From positions 1 to 17,136 of the forward strand of contig DOTD01000095.1 of assembly GCA_003513005.1 (NCBI GenBank): a stretch of DNA of 17,136 nt. The letters run 5' to 3'. Each line of letters starts with the position of its first letter. The first letter of the stretch is position 1. This DNA comes from Desulfotomaculum sp. GTDB lineage: Bacteria; Bacillota; Desulfotomaculia; Desulfotomaculales; Nap2-2B. A program made the translations under genes and the position numbers. Below are positions 7,470-15,205 of the stretch, piece by piece. Below the pieces are notes generated by a model. The model saw only the letters and a list, made by a program, of their open reading frames with translations, was not told where the DNA came from and searched no databases.

Positions 7470-8312
7470 ATGAAAATAAGCAAGGTTGTTGTTTTGGGAA
7501 CGGGTACCATGGGTAACGGTATAATACAAGTTGTTGCCCAGAGCGGCTATCAAGTTACGATGGAGGATATTAATGATTCCTTGCTGTCTCAGGCACAGCA
7601 GAAAATAGAAAAGAGCTTGTCTAAACTTGTTGAGAAAAATAAGATTAGCATAGAGGAAAAAGAGAATACTCTGAGCCGGATTAATTCTGCCACATCTCTA
7701 GATGTTGTCTCAGATGCTGATTTAGTCATTGAGGCAGTGCCCGAAAAACCCGATCTAAAGGCGGAAATCTTTAAGCAATTAGACAAATTAGCTCCCAGCC
7801 ATGCTATTTTGGCGTCTAACACGTCCTCTCTCCCGATTACCGCCATTGCGGCAGTAACAAAGCGCCCCGAACAAGTAGTTGGTATGCATTTCATGAATCC
7901 TGTTCCGGTTATGAAGGGCGTTGAATTGATCAGGGGTAGAGTTACATCTCAGGAAACCATTGACTCTGCTATCGAATTTGTCAGGAGCATCAATAAGTTC
8001 CCGGTTGTAGCCGAAGATTATGCCGGTTTTATTACAAGTCGGATCCTAAATGCTTATTTAAATGAAGCGGCTTACACAGTTATGGACGGCAATACCCCTA
8101 AAGATGTAGATGACGCCATGGTCTACTGCACGAATATGCCCCAGGGACCCTGTGCCCTGATGGATTTGGTGGGTATTGATACCATTGTTTATATTTTAGA
8201 TATTCTGGAAACCGAATTTGGTCCAAAGTTTAAAGCTGCTCCGCTTCTGAGGCAGATGGTGCGGGCGGGCCATTTAGGCAAAAAGACTGGAAGAGGCTTT
8301 TACGAGTATTAA
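7470..8312 (+). CDS. hbd: 3-hydroxyacyl-CoA (3-hydroxybutyryl-CoA) dehydrogenase
   Basis: The 280-residue protein closely follows clostridial Hbd in length and motifs. It has the NAD-binding GTGTMGNG (10-17), Asp33 at the end of the second strand (NAD preference), SNTSSLPI around Ser119, the catalytic His140 in GMHFMNPVPVMKGVE with Glu152, and a C-terminal GHLGKKTGRGFYEY. It oxidises (S)-3-hydroxyacyl-CoA with NAD+ in the cytoplasm. GGAGGG (7454-7459) precedes the ATG. Together with the neighbouring thiolase and hydratase it forms a complete C4-type beta-oxidation set. The chain-length preference cannot be read from the sequence. Confidence 0.9.
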   Translation: MKISKVVVLGTGTMGNGIIQVVAQSGYQVTMEDINDSLLSQAQQKIEKSLSKLVEKNKISIEEKENTLSRINSATSLDVVSDADLVIEAVPEKPDLKAEIFKQLDKLAPSHAILASNTSSLPITAIAAVTKRPEQVVGMHFMNPVPVMKGVELIRGRVTSQETIDSAIEFVRSINKFPVVAEDYAGFITSRILNAYLNEAAYTVMDGNTPKDVDDAMVYCTNMPQGPCALMDLVGIDTIVYILDILETEFGPKFKAAPLLRQMVRAGHLGKKTGRGFYEY

Positions 8313-8425
8313 ACATAATACTTTATAGGTTATAACCGATATGGTTTGTTGGTCCTGAGTTCAGGGGAAAGTGTGTAATTGGGAACAGCGGATGATCATA
8401 GAATTAAAGGGATGGAGGGTATAAA

Positions 8426-9211
8426 GTGAAAGTGAATTATGAGGCGCTTGTAACGGGATTGGATGAAGGTGTATTTACACTAACCTTAAATAGGCCGTCA
8501 CGGATGAATGCCTTTAACCAGGTTTTACTGGATGAGTTCCATCAGGCTGTTAACGAAGCGGAACAATCCCAGGAAGTTAGGTGTTTGGTTGTCTCCGGTG
8601 GCGAAAAGTTTTTTAGTGCAGGGGCCGATATTACTGAAGTTAACAAAATTAATTCTACCTTTAACGGGTATGCGTTCAGCAGGAAGTTCCAGGAGTGTTT
8701 TGGCCGGCTGGAAAAGCTGGGCAAACCGGTGATTGCCGCTGTCAGAGGATATGCTTTGGGTGGTGGGTGTGAACTAATGCTGGCTTGTGACTTTCGTATT
8801 GCAGCCGAGGATGCCAAGATAGGCCTGTCAGAGGTAAATATTGGCGCCATCCCGTCAGGGGGCGGTACGGTTAAGCTGCCGCATCTTATAAGCCCGTTAA
8901 AGGCAAAAGAAATGCTCTGTTTTGGAAAACCGATAAGTGGAAAGATTGCCGAAGAGATTGGCTTGGTTAATAAAGCGGTACCCTCTGGTCAAGTTATTGC
9001 GGAAGCCTATTCTTGGGCTAAAGAGCTAGCCCAAAAACCGCCTTTGGTTATTAAAACAATCAAGACCATTACAGCCCTGGCAACGAAGGAAGTAGATTCT
9101 TTGCTTCATTATGAGGCCCAAGGGCTAGGCATGCTATCCGGTACTGAGGACTTTAAAGAAGGAACTGCCGCGTTTTTGGAAAAGCGCAAACCGGCCTTTA
9201 AAGGAATATAA
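8426..9211 (+). CDS. Enoyl-CoA hydratase/isomerase (crotonase family), second copy
   Basis: This 261-residue crotonase has FFSAGADI (62-69), ALGGGCE with Glu116 and LSE with Glu136, so both catalytic acids are kept. The following loop is AIPSGGGTVKLP, where typical crotonases have IPGAGGTQRL. The difference may mean an unusual substrate and makes this copy a candidate for the phenylitaconyl-CoA hydratase (BbsH) role. GTG 8426 has GGAGGG at 8414-8419. The 113-base gap before it contains two perfect or near-perfect short palindromes (8328-8337 and 8354-8365) but no clear promoter. Confidence 0.88.
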   Translation: MKVNYEALVTGLDEGVFTLTLNRPSRMNAFNQVLLDEFHQAVNEAEQSQEVRCLVVSGGEKFFSAGADITEVNKINSTFNGYAFSRKFQECFGRLEKLGKPVIAAVRGYALGGGCELMLACDFRIAAEDAKIGLSEVNIGAIPSGGGTVKLPHLISPLKAKEMLCFGKPISGKIAEEIGLVNKAVPSGQVIAEAYSWAKELAQKPPLVIKTIKTITALATKEVDSLLHYEAQGLGMLSGTEDFKEGTAAFLEKRKPAFKGI

Positions 9212-9283
9212 GAGGATTTAAAAAGACACTTCCATGGAAATACAGTGAAAGACAGCAGAGTGGTTAACGTTAAAGGAAATCAG

Positions 9284-9390
9284 AAAGGAGGTGTCAAATA
9301 AACATCCAACAGCGCTGGCAAATGATAAAAGAAATCATTGCAAATCTGAGGGATGAGGTGGCAACATCGTTTTCAGAATGGGTAGTGTAA
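9284..9390 (+). other. Strong ribosome site and ATG-less short frame in the leader of bbsA
   Basis: AAAGGAGGTG (9284-9293) is the best Shine-Dalgarno match in the window, yet the only codon at proper distance is ATA (9298). From there a frame runs 30 codons to TAA (9388-9390) and encodes an amphipathic peptide with WQMIKEIIANL and SFSEWVV. The TAA overlaps an ATG (TAATG) opening an 11-codon frame that ends at TGA 9420, itself overlapping ATG 9419. This may be a gene relic or a coupled leader peptide. The W...SF.EW pattern is faintly like the N-terminal domain of DnaA, a weak resemblance only. Confidence 0.25.
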
Positions 9391-9487
9391 TGGGAACTTG
9401 CAGATACGGTGAAAATTTATGAAAAGCGTGGAAACTGTAAAAACTACATCAAGGAAACCAAGTATGATAGGAGGAATTAAAAAGTAT

Positions 9488-9889
9488 ATGGAAGAACAAG
9501 TTATTTATCATCCAGATTTTCTAGTAATACCAGAAGGAGGGGAAAAGCCTTATTTAGTTGCCTATAGGTGTGAAAAATGCGGACTTTTATATTTTCCAAA
9601 GGTAAATATTTGTCTCAATTGCTTCGCTGAAGATTTTGCCAAACAACCTCTTAGTGGAAAAGGGAAAGTTTATAGTTATACAATTCAATATACTCCTCAG
9701 CCGGGATTAAAAGCCCCGTCGACGGTTGGGTATATTGATCTTCCTGAAGATTTGCGTGTTCTTGCCCAAATTGTGGCAGAACCGGAGCAAATGAAAATAG
9801 GCATGGATGTAGAGTTAACGGTAGGGGAAATCAGAAAGGATGCTGATGGGAAATCAATGATTAGTTATAAATTTAAGCCTGTTGAATAA
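9488..9889 (+). CDS. bbsA: Zinc-ribbon/OB-fold subunit of benzoylsuccinyl-CoA thiolase (BbsA-like)
   Basis: This is a DUF35-type protein of 133 residues: a rubredoxin-like zinc ribbon with Cys28, Cys31, Cys42 and Cys45 (CEKC, ten residues, CLNC) followed by an OB fold starting at GKGKVYSYTI. Proteins of this type bind acyl-CoA and pair with SCP2-type thiolases. In toluene degraders BbsA forms the thiolase BbsAB with BbsB, encoded next door as here. The start is uncertain: ATG 9488 has AGGAGG at 9469-9474 (13-base spacing). ATG 9419 would add 23 polar residues and lacks a ribosome site but could be coupled to an upstream TGA. Assignment rests on domain type plus gene order. Confidence 0.8.
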   Translation: MEEQVIYHPDFLVIPEGGEKPYLVAYRCEKCGLLYFPKVNICLNCFAEDFAKQPLSGKGKVYSYTIQYTPQPGLKAPSTVGYIDLPEDLRVLAQIVAEPEQMKIGMDVELTVGEIRKDADGKSMISYKFKPVE

Positions 9890-9903
9890 AGGAGGAAAGT
9901 TAA

Positions 9904-11064
9904 ATGAACTTAAGGGATGTATATGTTATCGGTGTAGGAATGACAAAATTATATCGAAAAGCGCCGGTGCCAATTGATGAATTAGGCAGACAAGCAGCCA
10001 GAGATGCATTGAAAGATGCTGATATTGAGCTAAAGGAAATCGAGGAAATAGTTGTTGGTAACATGATCGGCCTTTCTAAGACTATATGTCTTGGGCAGAG
10101 GATTGGAATTACGCTTGGTTGTCAAGGAATTCCAATCAAGAACACGGAAGGCGCTTGCTCAAGCAGTGCCGTAGCTGCTCATCTGGCATGGGAAAGAGTG
10201 GCTTCAGGACTTAATGACGTAACGATGGCAATTGGTGTTGAGTGTCTCTCCTCATACAGATCCGGCGGCACAGCATTTTCACCTGATTTAAATGATCCTG
10301 AAGCAATACATGGTATGACAATGCCAGGTCTTTATGCAATGAGGGCAAAACGTTATATGCATGATCACGGTGCGACTAAAGAAGATTTGGCAACGATAGC
10401 TGTAAAAAACCGTAAGCATGCCACAGTAAATCCATACTCAGATTTCCGGACTCCACTTACCATCGAAGAGGTTTTAAACGCCAGAGTTATTGCTGAACCA
10501 TTTACTCTTTTAATGTGCTGCCCGAATTCTGACGGCGGGGCAGCGGTTATTTTTGCTACTAAAGAAAAAGCGGAAAAGCTAGGAAAAAAGCTTGTCCGCC
10601 TGGCAGCGTCAACAATCACAACAGGTATTTTCAATAATTCCTTTAGAGATATGACATATATGGACATTACATACAGGTGTGCTAAAAAAGCATACGATAT
10701 GGCTGGTTTGGGTTCTGAAGACGTCGATATGGTAGAATGTCACGATGCTTTTGTAGTTGGTGAGCTTTTATACTATGAAGCGCTTGGCTTCTGTAAGCAC
10801 GGAGAATCAGCAGAATTTCTCAGAAGAGGCGATGCGGATTATGGCGGAAAAGTTGTTTTTAGCCCGCGCGGCGGACTGTTGTCTTGCGGTCATCCAACAG
10901 GCGCTTCAGGAGCCGCTCAAATTGTAGAGGCAACCTGGCAAGTGCGCGGAGATGCCGGAGAACGTCAGGTACCGGATTGTAAGGTTGCGTTAACGCATGT
11001 AACCGGCGGCGGAGTGTATGGTACAGAGAACGCAATCTGTACTATTCATATATTAACTAGTTAG
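9904..11064 (+). CDS. bbsB: SCP2-type thiolase, benzoylsuccinyl-CoA thiolase catalytic subunit (BbsB-like)
   Basis: The 386-residue protein is of the lipid-transfer/archaeal-type thiolase family. It has Cys85 in EGACSSSA as nucleophile, His280 in ECHDAF, and His330 in CGHPTGASG. The C-terminal cysteine motif of ordinary thiolases (CGGG/CSGGG) is replaced by HVTGGGVYG (365-373). That is usual for thiolases that work with a DUF35 partner, and such a partner is encoded 14 bases upstream. The expected reaction is CoA-dependent cleavage of (S)-2-benzoylsuccinyl-CoA to benzoyl-CoA and succinyl-CoA. AAAGGAGG sits before the ATG. An analogous aromatic substrate is possible. Confidence 0.82.
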   Translation: MNLRDVYVIGVGMTKLYRKAPVPIDELGRQAARDALKDADIELKEIEEIVVGNMIGLSKTICLGQRIGITLGCQGIPIKNTEGACSSSAVAAHLAWERVASGLNDVTMAIGVECLSSYRSGGTAFSPDLNDPEAIHGMTMPGLYAMRAKRYMHDHGATKEDLATIAVKNRKHATVNPYSDFRTPLTIEEVLNARVIAEPFTLLMCCPNSDGGAAVIFATKEKAEKLGKKLVRLAASTITTGIFNNSFRDMTYMDITYRCAKKAYDMAGLGSEDVDMVECHDAFVVGELLYYEALGFCKHGESAEFLRRGDADYGGKVVFSPRGGLLSCGHPTGASGAAQIVEATWQVRGDAGERQVPDCKVALTHVTGGGVYGTENAICTIHILTS

Positions 11065-11124
11065 TCTTTGTTTTTATCAGTTTAAATATTGAAATAAAAG
11101 TCATTAAAGAAGGGGGATAAAAAG

Positions 11125-11880
11125 ATGGCAGTGAAAGATAGAGTTTCATTAGTTACTGAAGCAGGATCTGGAATTGGTGAAGCAGTTGCAAAAAGCCTGG
11201 CTCAAAATGGAGCTAAGGTGGTTGTAAGTGATGTTAATAAAGAGAAAGTAGATAAGGTGGTAAAAGAAATTCAAAATGATGGCGGCCAAGCAATTGGTAT
11301 AACCGCAGATGTATCAAAAAAAGATCAAGTGCAGGAAATGTTTAAAAAGATAATCGAAAGTTTTGGACGTATAGATATTTTAGTAAACTGCGCCGATATG
11401 GTTAAAAATAGCAATATTATAGAACTGATAGAGGAAGACTGGGATAAAGTCATAGATTTTAATTTAAAAGGAACATTTCTTTGTTGCCAGGCAGCATCAA
11501 AACATATGAAGGAACAGAAGTATGGTCGGATAATCAATGTTTCGTCACGTGAAATGCTGGGATGGCCCGAAGAGACAAGTTACTCTGCTTCTAAAGGCGG
11601 CATAGTTAGCTTGTCTCGTTCATTAGCTTTGGAACTGGGAAAGGATGGAATCAGGGTAAATTGTGTAGCGGCTGGTTTAATTAAAACACCATATTTTGAT
11701 GGATTGCCTAAAGAACAACAAGAGAGTTTGATCAAAGCGCAACCGATGGGTATAATTGGTAAGCCAGAAGATGTCGCATTTGCTGTATTATATTTTGCTG
11801 ATGACGAAGCAGGTTATATAACAGGGCAGACCCTGTACGCTTGCGGCGGCAGGAGCGTTTTAAGTTCATTATCATGTTAA
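11125..11880 (+). CDS. bbsC: SDR-family subunit with degenerate cofactor site (BbsC-like)
   Basis: This 251-residue SDR is closely similar to its neighbour BbsD along its length, but key cofactor positions have changed. TGxxxGIG reads TEAGSGIG (Glu12 replaces the first Gly) and NNAG reads NCAD (Cys89, Asp91). Asp36, Asn113, Ser141, Tyr153 and Lys157 remain. In the characterised BbsCD complex of Thauera, the BbsC subunit is described as a catalytically inactive partner of BbsD, and these changes fit that. The role is in oxidising 2-(alpha-hydroxybenzyl)succinyl-CoA to benzoylsuccinyl-CoA as part of the complex. It starts 60 bases after bbsB with AAGGGGG ahead of the ATG. Confidence 0.82.
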   Translation: MAVKDRVSLVTEAGSGIGEAVAKSLAQNGAKVVVSDVNKEKVDKVVKEIQNDGGQAIGITADVSKKDQVQEMFKKIIESFGRIDILVNCADMVKNSNIIELIEEDWDKVIDFNLKGTFLCCQAASKHMKEQKYGRIINVSSREMLGWPEETSYSASKGGIVSLSRSLALELGKDGIRVNCVAAGLIKTPYFDGLPKEQQESLIKAQPMGIIGKPEDVAFAVLYFADDEAGYITGQTLYACGGRSVLSSLSC

Positions 11881-11897
11881 ACGAGGAGGATTAAAAA

Positions 11898-12647
11898 ATG
11901 AATATAAAAGGTAGAGTGGCTTTGATTACCGGTTCGGGAAGCGGGATCGGTAAGGGTACTGCGAAAGCAATGGCCGAACGAGGCGCAAAGGTAGTTATAA
12001 ATGATGTTGTTCAAGATAGAATAGACGAGGTGGTTGGAGAAATAAATGTTGCTGGCGGAGAAGCTATGGGGATTAAATCAGATATAACAAACAAAGCAGA
12101 AGTAGAGAATATGTTCAAAAAAATAGTAGATTCTTATGGAAGGATAGATATTCTTGTTAATAATGCTGGTATAGCCAGGGATAAAGGACTTCTGAAGTTA
12201 ACAGAAGAAGATTGGGATGTAGTTCTAGATGTTAATTTAAAGGCAGTGTTTCTCTGTACGCAACAAGCGGTAACGTATATGAGAGAGCAAAATTATGGCC
12301 GGATAATTAATATTGCATCGCGCGCCTGGCTGGGGTGGCCTACGCAGGCAAATTATGCAGCTTCTAAGGGTGGGATGGTTAGTTTCACCCGCACCCTGGC
12401 ATTGGAACTTGCGAAACGTGGAATTACAGTTAACTGTATACCGCCGGGTCTGATTAATACTCCGCTATGGATGTCTGTGCCTGAGAAAATTCGAGAGAAC
12501 CTTTTGAAAATACAGCCTACTGGAACGATTGGTGATGTGTATGATATTGCCAGAACGGTAATCTTCTTCGCAAGTGATGAAGCGTCGTATATTACGGGGC
12601 AGGTCCTTTACGTTTGCGGAGGGAAAAGCATTTATGCAGCTATATAG
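11898..12647 (+). CDS. bbsD: SDR-family 2-(hydroxybenzyl)succinyl-CoA dehydrogenase, active subunit (BbsD-like)
   Basis: The 249-residue SDR has an intact site: TGSGSGIG (11-18), Asp36 (NAD preference), NNAG (88-91), Asn113, Ser141, Tyr153 and Lys157. The segment SRAWLGWPTQANYAASK is shared in form with BbsC (SREMLGWPEETSYSASK), showing recent common descent and a shared substrate pocket. With BbsC it should form the NAD-dependent dehydrogenase of the benzylsuccinate pathway. It begins 17 bases after bbsC with GAGGAGG before the ATG. The gene alone could pass for a FabG-like reductase; the assignment depends on the paired gene and the operon order. Confidence 0.84.
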   Translation: MNIKGRVALITGSGSGIGKGTAKAMAERGAKVVINDVVQDRIDEVVGEINVAGGEAMGIKSDITNKAEVENMFKKIVDSYGRIDILVNNAGIARDKGLLKLTEEDWDVVLDVNLKAVFLCTQQAVTYMREQNYGRIINIASRAWLGWPTQANYAASKGGMVSFTRTLALELAKRGITVNCIPPGLINTPLWMSVPEKIRENLLKIQPTGTIGDVYDIARTVIFFASDEASYITGQVLYVCGGKSIYAAI

Positions 12648-12662
12648 TAATTCTTAAAAAAC

Positions 12663-12706
12663 AATTCACAGAAAGAAGAGATTATTTTCTCTTCTTTCTG
12701 TGAATT
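12663..12706. promoter_or_regulatory. Perfect 19-bp hairpin between bbsD and bbsE
   Basis: AATTCACAGAAAGAAGAGA (12663-12681) is followed by a 6-base loop and its exact complement (12688-12706). On the plus strand no T-run follows, so it is not a classical terminator of the operon. It more likely stabilises or processes the mRNA between bbsABCD and bbsEF. On the minus strand the stem is followed by TTTTTT (12655-12660 complement), so it could end antisense transcription. Confidence 0.75.
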
Positions 12707-12742
12707 AATAAAGTAAAGTTTTTGGGAGGTGAAAGATAAATC

Positions 12743-13957
12743 ATGAGTTCATTATCAGATATCAGGGTGCTCGATTTTGGAAGTGAAATGGGTAGTTATG
12801 CAGGAAAATTATATGCTGATCTAGGAGCGGATGTTATCCATATTGAGTCCCCGGAAGGAGATCCACTCCGGTATAGCGGGCCATTTTATAAAGATAAACA
12901 GGGGAGGGAAAACAGTTTAAAGTTTCTTTACCATAATACCAGTAAGAGGGGAATAGTCCTGGATATAACAAAGCAAGAGGGGAAGGAAGTATTTTTAAAG
13001 CTAATAAAGACAGCAGATATTCTAATTGAAAGCTTCTCTCCCGGATATTTGGATGAATTGGGATTATCATACGCTTACTTGAGAAGGGAAAACCCCAGAC
13101 TGGTTCATGCCGCGATAACTCCCTTTGGGCAGGAAGGACCTTATTGCCTATGGAAGGCTTCTGATCTGACAATAATGGCCCTGGGCGGGTTTTTATACAT
13201 AGCGGGTGAAGATGATGAAAAACCTGCGTGGGCGTATGGTGAACAGGCTTACATGGCAGGTTCGATGTATGGAGCGGTGGGAACCATAATCGCTTTATAC
13301 GAAGCTGAACGAACCGGAGAAGGACAATTCGTAGACGTTTCTATGCAGGCATGCGCGGCTACAGGATTGGAGAACGCTCTGCAATACTGGGATCTGGAAA
13401 AGACGATTCGCAGAAGCTCTTCTACAACGGAAGCAGGGTATGGTGTTTACCCCTGTAAAGATGGTTATATTTATATAGTTCAGATGGGAGACAATGTGTA
13501 CTTATGGGAGCCTCTTCCTAAATGGCTAAGAGAGGAAGGAGTTAAGGGCTCAGAAATAATAAGCCAAAAAGAATGGGAATCAACGAGGTTTAGACGAGAA
13601 GCGGAGTCGAAGCGAGTATTCAGGGAAATTTTTGAGTCTTTTACTATGAAACATGATAAAAAGTTCTTGTTTGAGGAAGGCCAACGAAGGGGCGTTCCCT
13701 TAGCTCCTATATTTGATTCTAAAGATGTATATGAAGATCCTCATTTGAACTACCGGCAGTTTTTTAAGACATTATTTCATGAAGTATTGGGGGGAGAGGT
13801 TTGTTATCCCGGAGAGCCTTACCTCATGGAAAAAATCCCCTGGCAGATAAAACCGGCGCCGGCATTCGGACAGTATACCAGGGAGATACTGGAAGAAATA
13901 GGATATTCAAAAGAACAGATAGAAACCCTGAATGAAAGGGGGGTAATATATGTTTAA
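12743..13957 (+). CDS. bbsE: Family III CoA-transferase subunit (BbsE-like)
   Basis: This 404-residue CaiB/BaiF-type protein has the family N-terminus (IRVLDFGSEMGSYAGKLYADLGADVIHIE), NPRLVHAAITPFGQEGPY and the GEGQFVDVSM segment (193-201). BbsE and BbsF together form succinyl-CoA:(R)-benzylsuccinate CoA-transferase. The catalytic Asp of this family (Asp169 in formyl-CoA transferase and CaiB) should fall near residues 169-170, but the stretch reads AYGEQAYMAG (164-173) with no Asp; Glu167 is the nearest acid. This subunit may be non-catalytic. GGGAGGTG (12724-12731) precedes the ATG. Its last codons overlap bbsF by 8 bases, implying coupled translation. Confidence 0.82.
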   Translation: MSSLSDIRVLDFGSEMGSYAGKLYADLGADVIHIESPEGDPLRYSGPFYKDKQGRENSLKFLYHNTSKRGIVLDITKQEGKEVFLKLIKTADILIESFSPGYLDELGLSYAYLRRENPRLVHAAITPFGQEGPYCLWKASDLTIMALGGFLYIAGEDDEKPAWAYGEQAYMAGSMYGAVGTIIALYEAERTGEGQFVDVSMQACAATGLENALQYWDLEKTIRRSSSTTEAGYGVYPCKDGYIYIVQMGDNVYLWEPLPKWLREEGVKGSEIISQKEWESTRFRREAESKRVFREIFESFTMKHDKKFLFEEGQRRGVPLAPIFDSKDVYEDPHLNYRQFFKTLFHEVLGGEVCYPGEPYLMEKIPWQIKPAPAFGQYTREILEEIGYSKEQIETLNERGVIYV

Positions 13958-15170
13958 GCATGCCCTGACAGGAATTAGGGTGACGGACTTTTCCTGGGTT
14001 GGAGCAGGTCCGCTGACAACCCGCTTTCTGGCCGAGTGTGGCGCAGAGGTAATTAAAATAGAAACCCACAAAAGACCGGAGATCTTGCGTGTAGCGCCGC
14101 CATTCAAAGACAAGGAAAAGGGAATTGAGCGCAGCGGGTATTTTAGCAGCAGGAATCCAAACAAGAAAAGCCTCTCTGTTAATATGAATCATTCCAGAGC
14201 ACGGGAGGTAGTTGTTCCTTTAATAGAAAAAAGCGATATTGTAATCAATAGCTTTTCCGCAGGGCAAATGGAAAAGTGGGGACTGGGATACGAGGATTTG
14301 AAAAAAGTAAAGCCGGATATTATTTACGTAGATATGCCCCCTTGGGGGAATGTAGGGCCGTATATAAAATACAAGGCTTTTGGCGCTTTAATAAATTCAG
14401 TTACCGGCTTTAACTACCTGTCGGGAAATACCGATGGCTTTCCCATTGGCACGGGAACCAATTATACCGACCATATTCCCGTGCCTACTCATCTTGCTTT
14501 TGCCATTGTCGCAGCTTTAAGGCATCGCCGGAAAACAGGAGAAGGACAGTATATAGAAATACCCCAAATGCAGGCGGGAATTGCCGTAACCTCGGCGGTA
14601 GCAATAATGGATTACGCGGCAAACGGGCGTATTCAATCCCGGATGGGCTGCCGGCACCCCTGCTTTGCGCCGCATGGGGTATATAAAGTAAAAGGTGACA
14701 GAAAATGGATTGCCATTGCTGTATTTAACAACCAGGAATGGGTATCGTTAAAGGAGTGCATGGGAAATCCCCGGTGGGCCGAAGATCAAAAATTTGCTAC
14801 AGACGAGGGAAGGCTGGCCAACCGGGATGAATTGGACGCCCAACTAGAAAAGTGGTCTTCCGAACAGGATGGAGAAGAACTCATGTTTGATCTGCAAAAA
14901 ATGGGGGTGCGCAGCGGCCTGGTATATAATGCAAAGGAAGTTATAATAGATATTCAACTTCAGTCTAGAGGCTTTTTTGTATATCTAGATCACCCCGAAG
15001 TAGGAATTACTTTATATACAGGTTCGCCCATACGTATGTCAAAAACACCGCCAGGAATCCGAAAGCACGCACCTTTATTGGGACAAAATACATTTGAAGT
15101 ATTGGAAAATATATTACAGTTAGATGAAGCAGCCGTTACGGAGTTGCAAAATGAAGGGGTTCTTGAATAG
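13950..15170 (+). CDS. bbsF: Family III CoA-transferase subunit (BbsF-like)
   Basis: The 406-residue CaiB/BaiF protein starts within the end of bbsE, with AAAGGGGGG ahead of the ATG. It has FSWVGAGPLTTRFLAECGAEVIKIE, PWGNVGPY and GEGQYIEIPQMQA (197-209). In the catalytic region it reads NYTDHIPVPTHLAFAI, giving Asp174 within one residue of the family's catalytic Asp, so this is probably the active subunit of the BbsEF pair. It transfers CoA from succinyl-CoA to the benzylsuccinate-type acid, the first step after fumarate addition. It is the last intact gene of the operon; no bbsG or bbsH follows. Confidence 0.82.
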   Translation: MFKHALTGIRVTDFSWVGAGPLTTRFLAECGAEVIKIETHKRPEILRVAPPFKDKEKGIERSGYFSSRNPNKKSLSVNMNHSRAREVVVPLIEKSDIVINSFSAGQMEKWGLGYEDLKKVKPDIIYVDMPPWGNVGPYIKYKAFGALINSVTGFNYLSGNTDGFPIGTGTNYTDHIPVPTHLAFAIVAALRHRRKTGEGQYIEIPQMQAGIAVTSAVAIMDYAANGRIQSRMGCRHPCFAPHGVYKVKGDRKWIAIAVFNNQEWVSLKECMGNPRWAEDQKFATDEGRLANRDELDAQLEKWSSEQDGEELMFDLQKMGVRSGLVYNAKEVIIDIQLQSRGFFVYLDHPEVGITLYTGSPIRMSKTPPGIRKHAPLLGQNTFEVLENILQLDEAAVTELQNEGVLE

Positions 15171-15205
15171 CTCTAGCAGTTTGTCTTCTCCTTCAAGACT
15201 GATTG

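Noticed and set aside
8328..8365. GGTTATAACC and CCTGA-GT-TCAGG as operators
   Set aside because: Short palindromes without a promoter nearby or repeated copies elsewhere in the window.
9298..9390. The leader peptide as a DnaA N-terminal domain relic
   Set aside because: Only the W...SF.EW pattern agrees and the spacing is off by about two residues; too weak to claim.
13325..13360. Missing acid in the segment VDVSMQAC of BbsE as loss of the catalytic Asp
   Set aside because: On checking against CaiB numbering, the catalytic Asp is in the earlier xxDxxxG segment, so the comparison was moved to residues 164-173.
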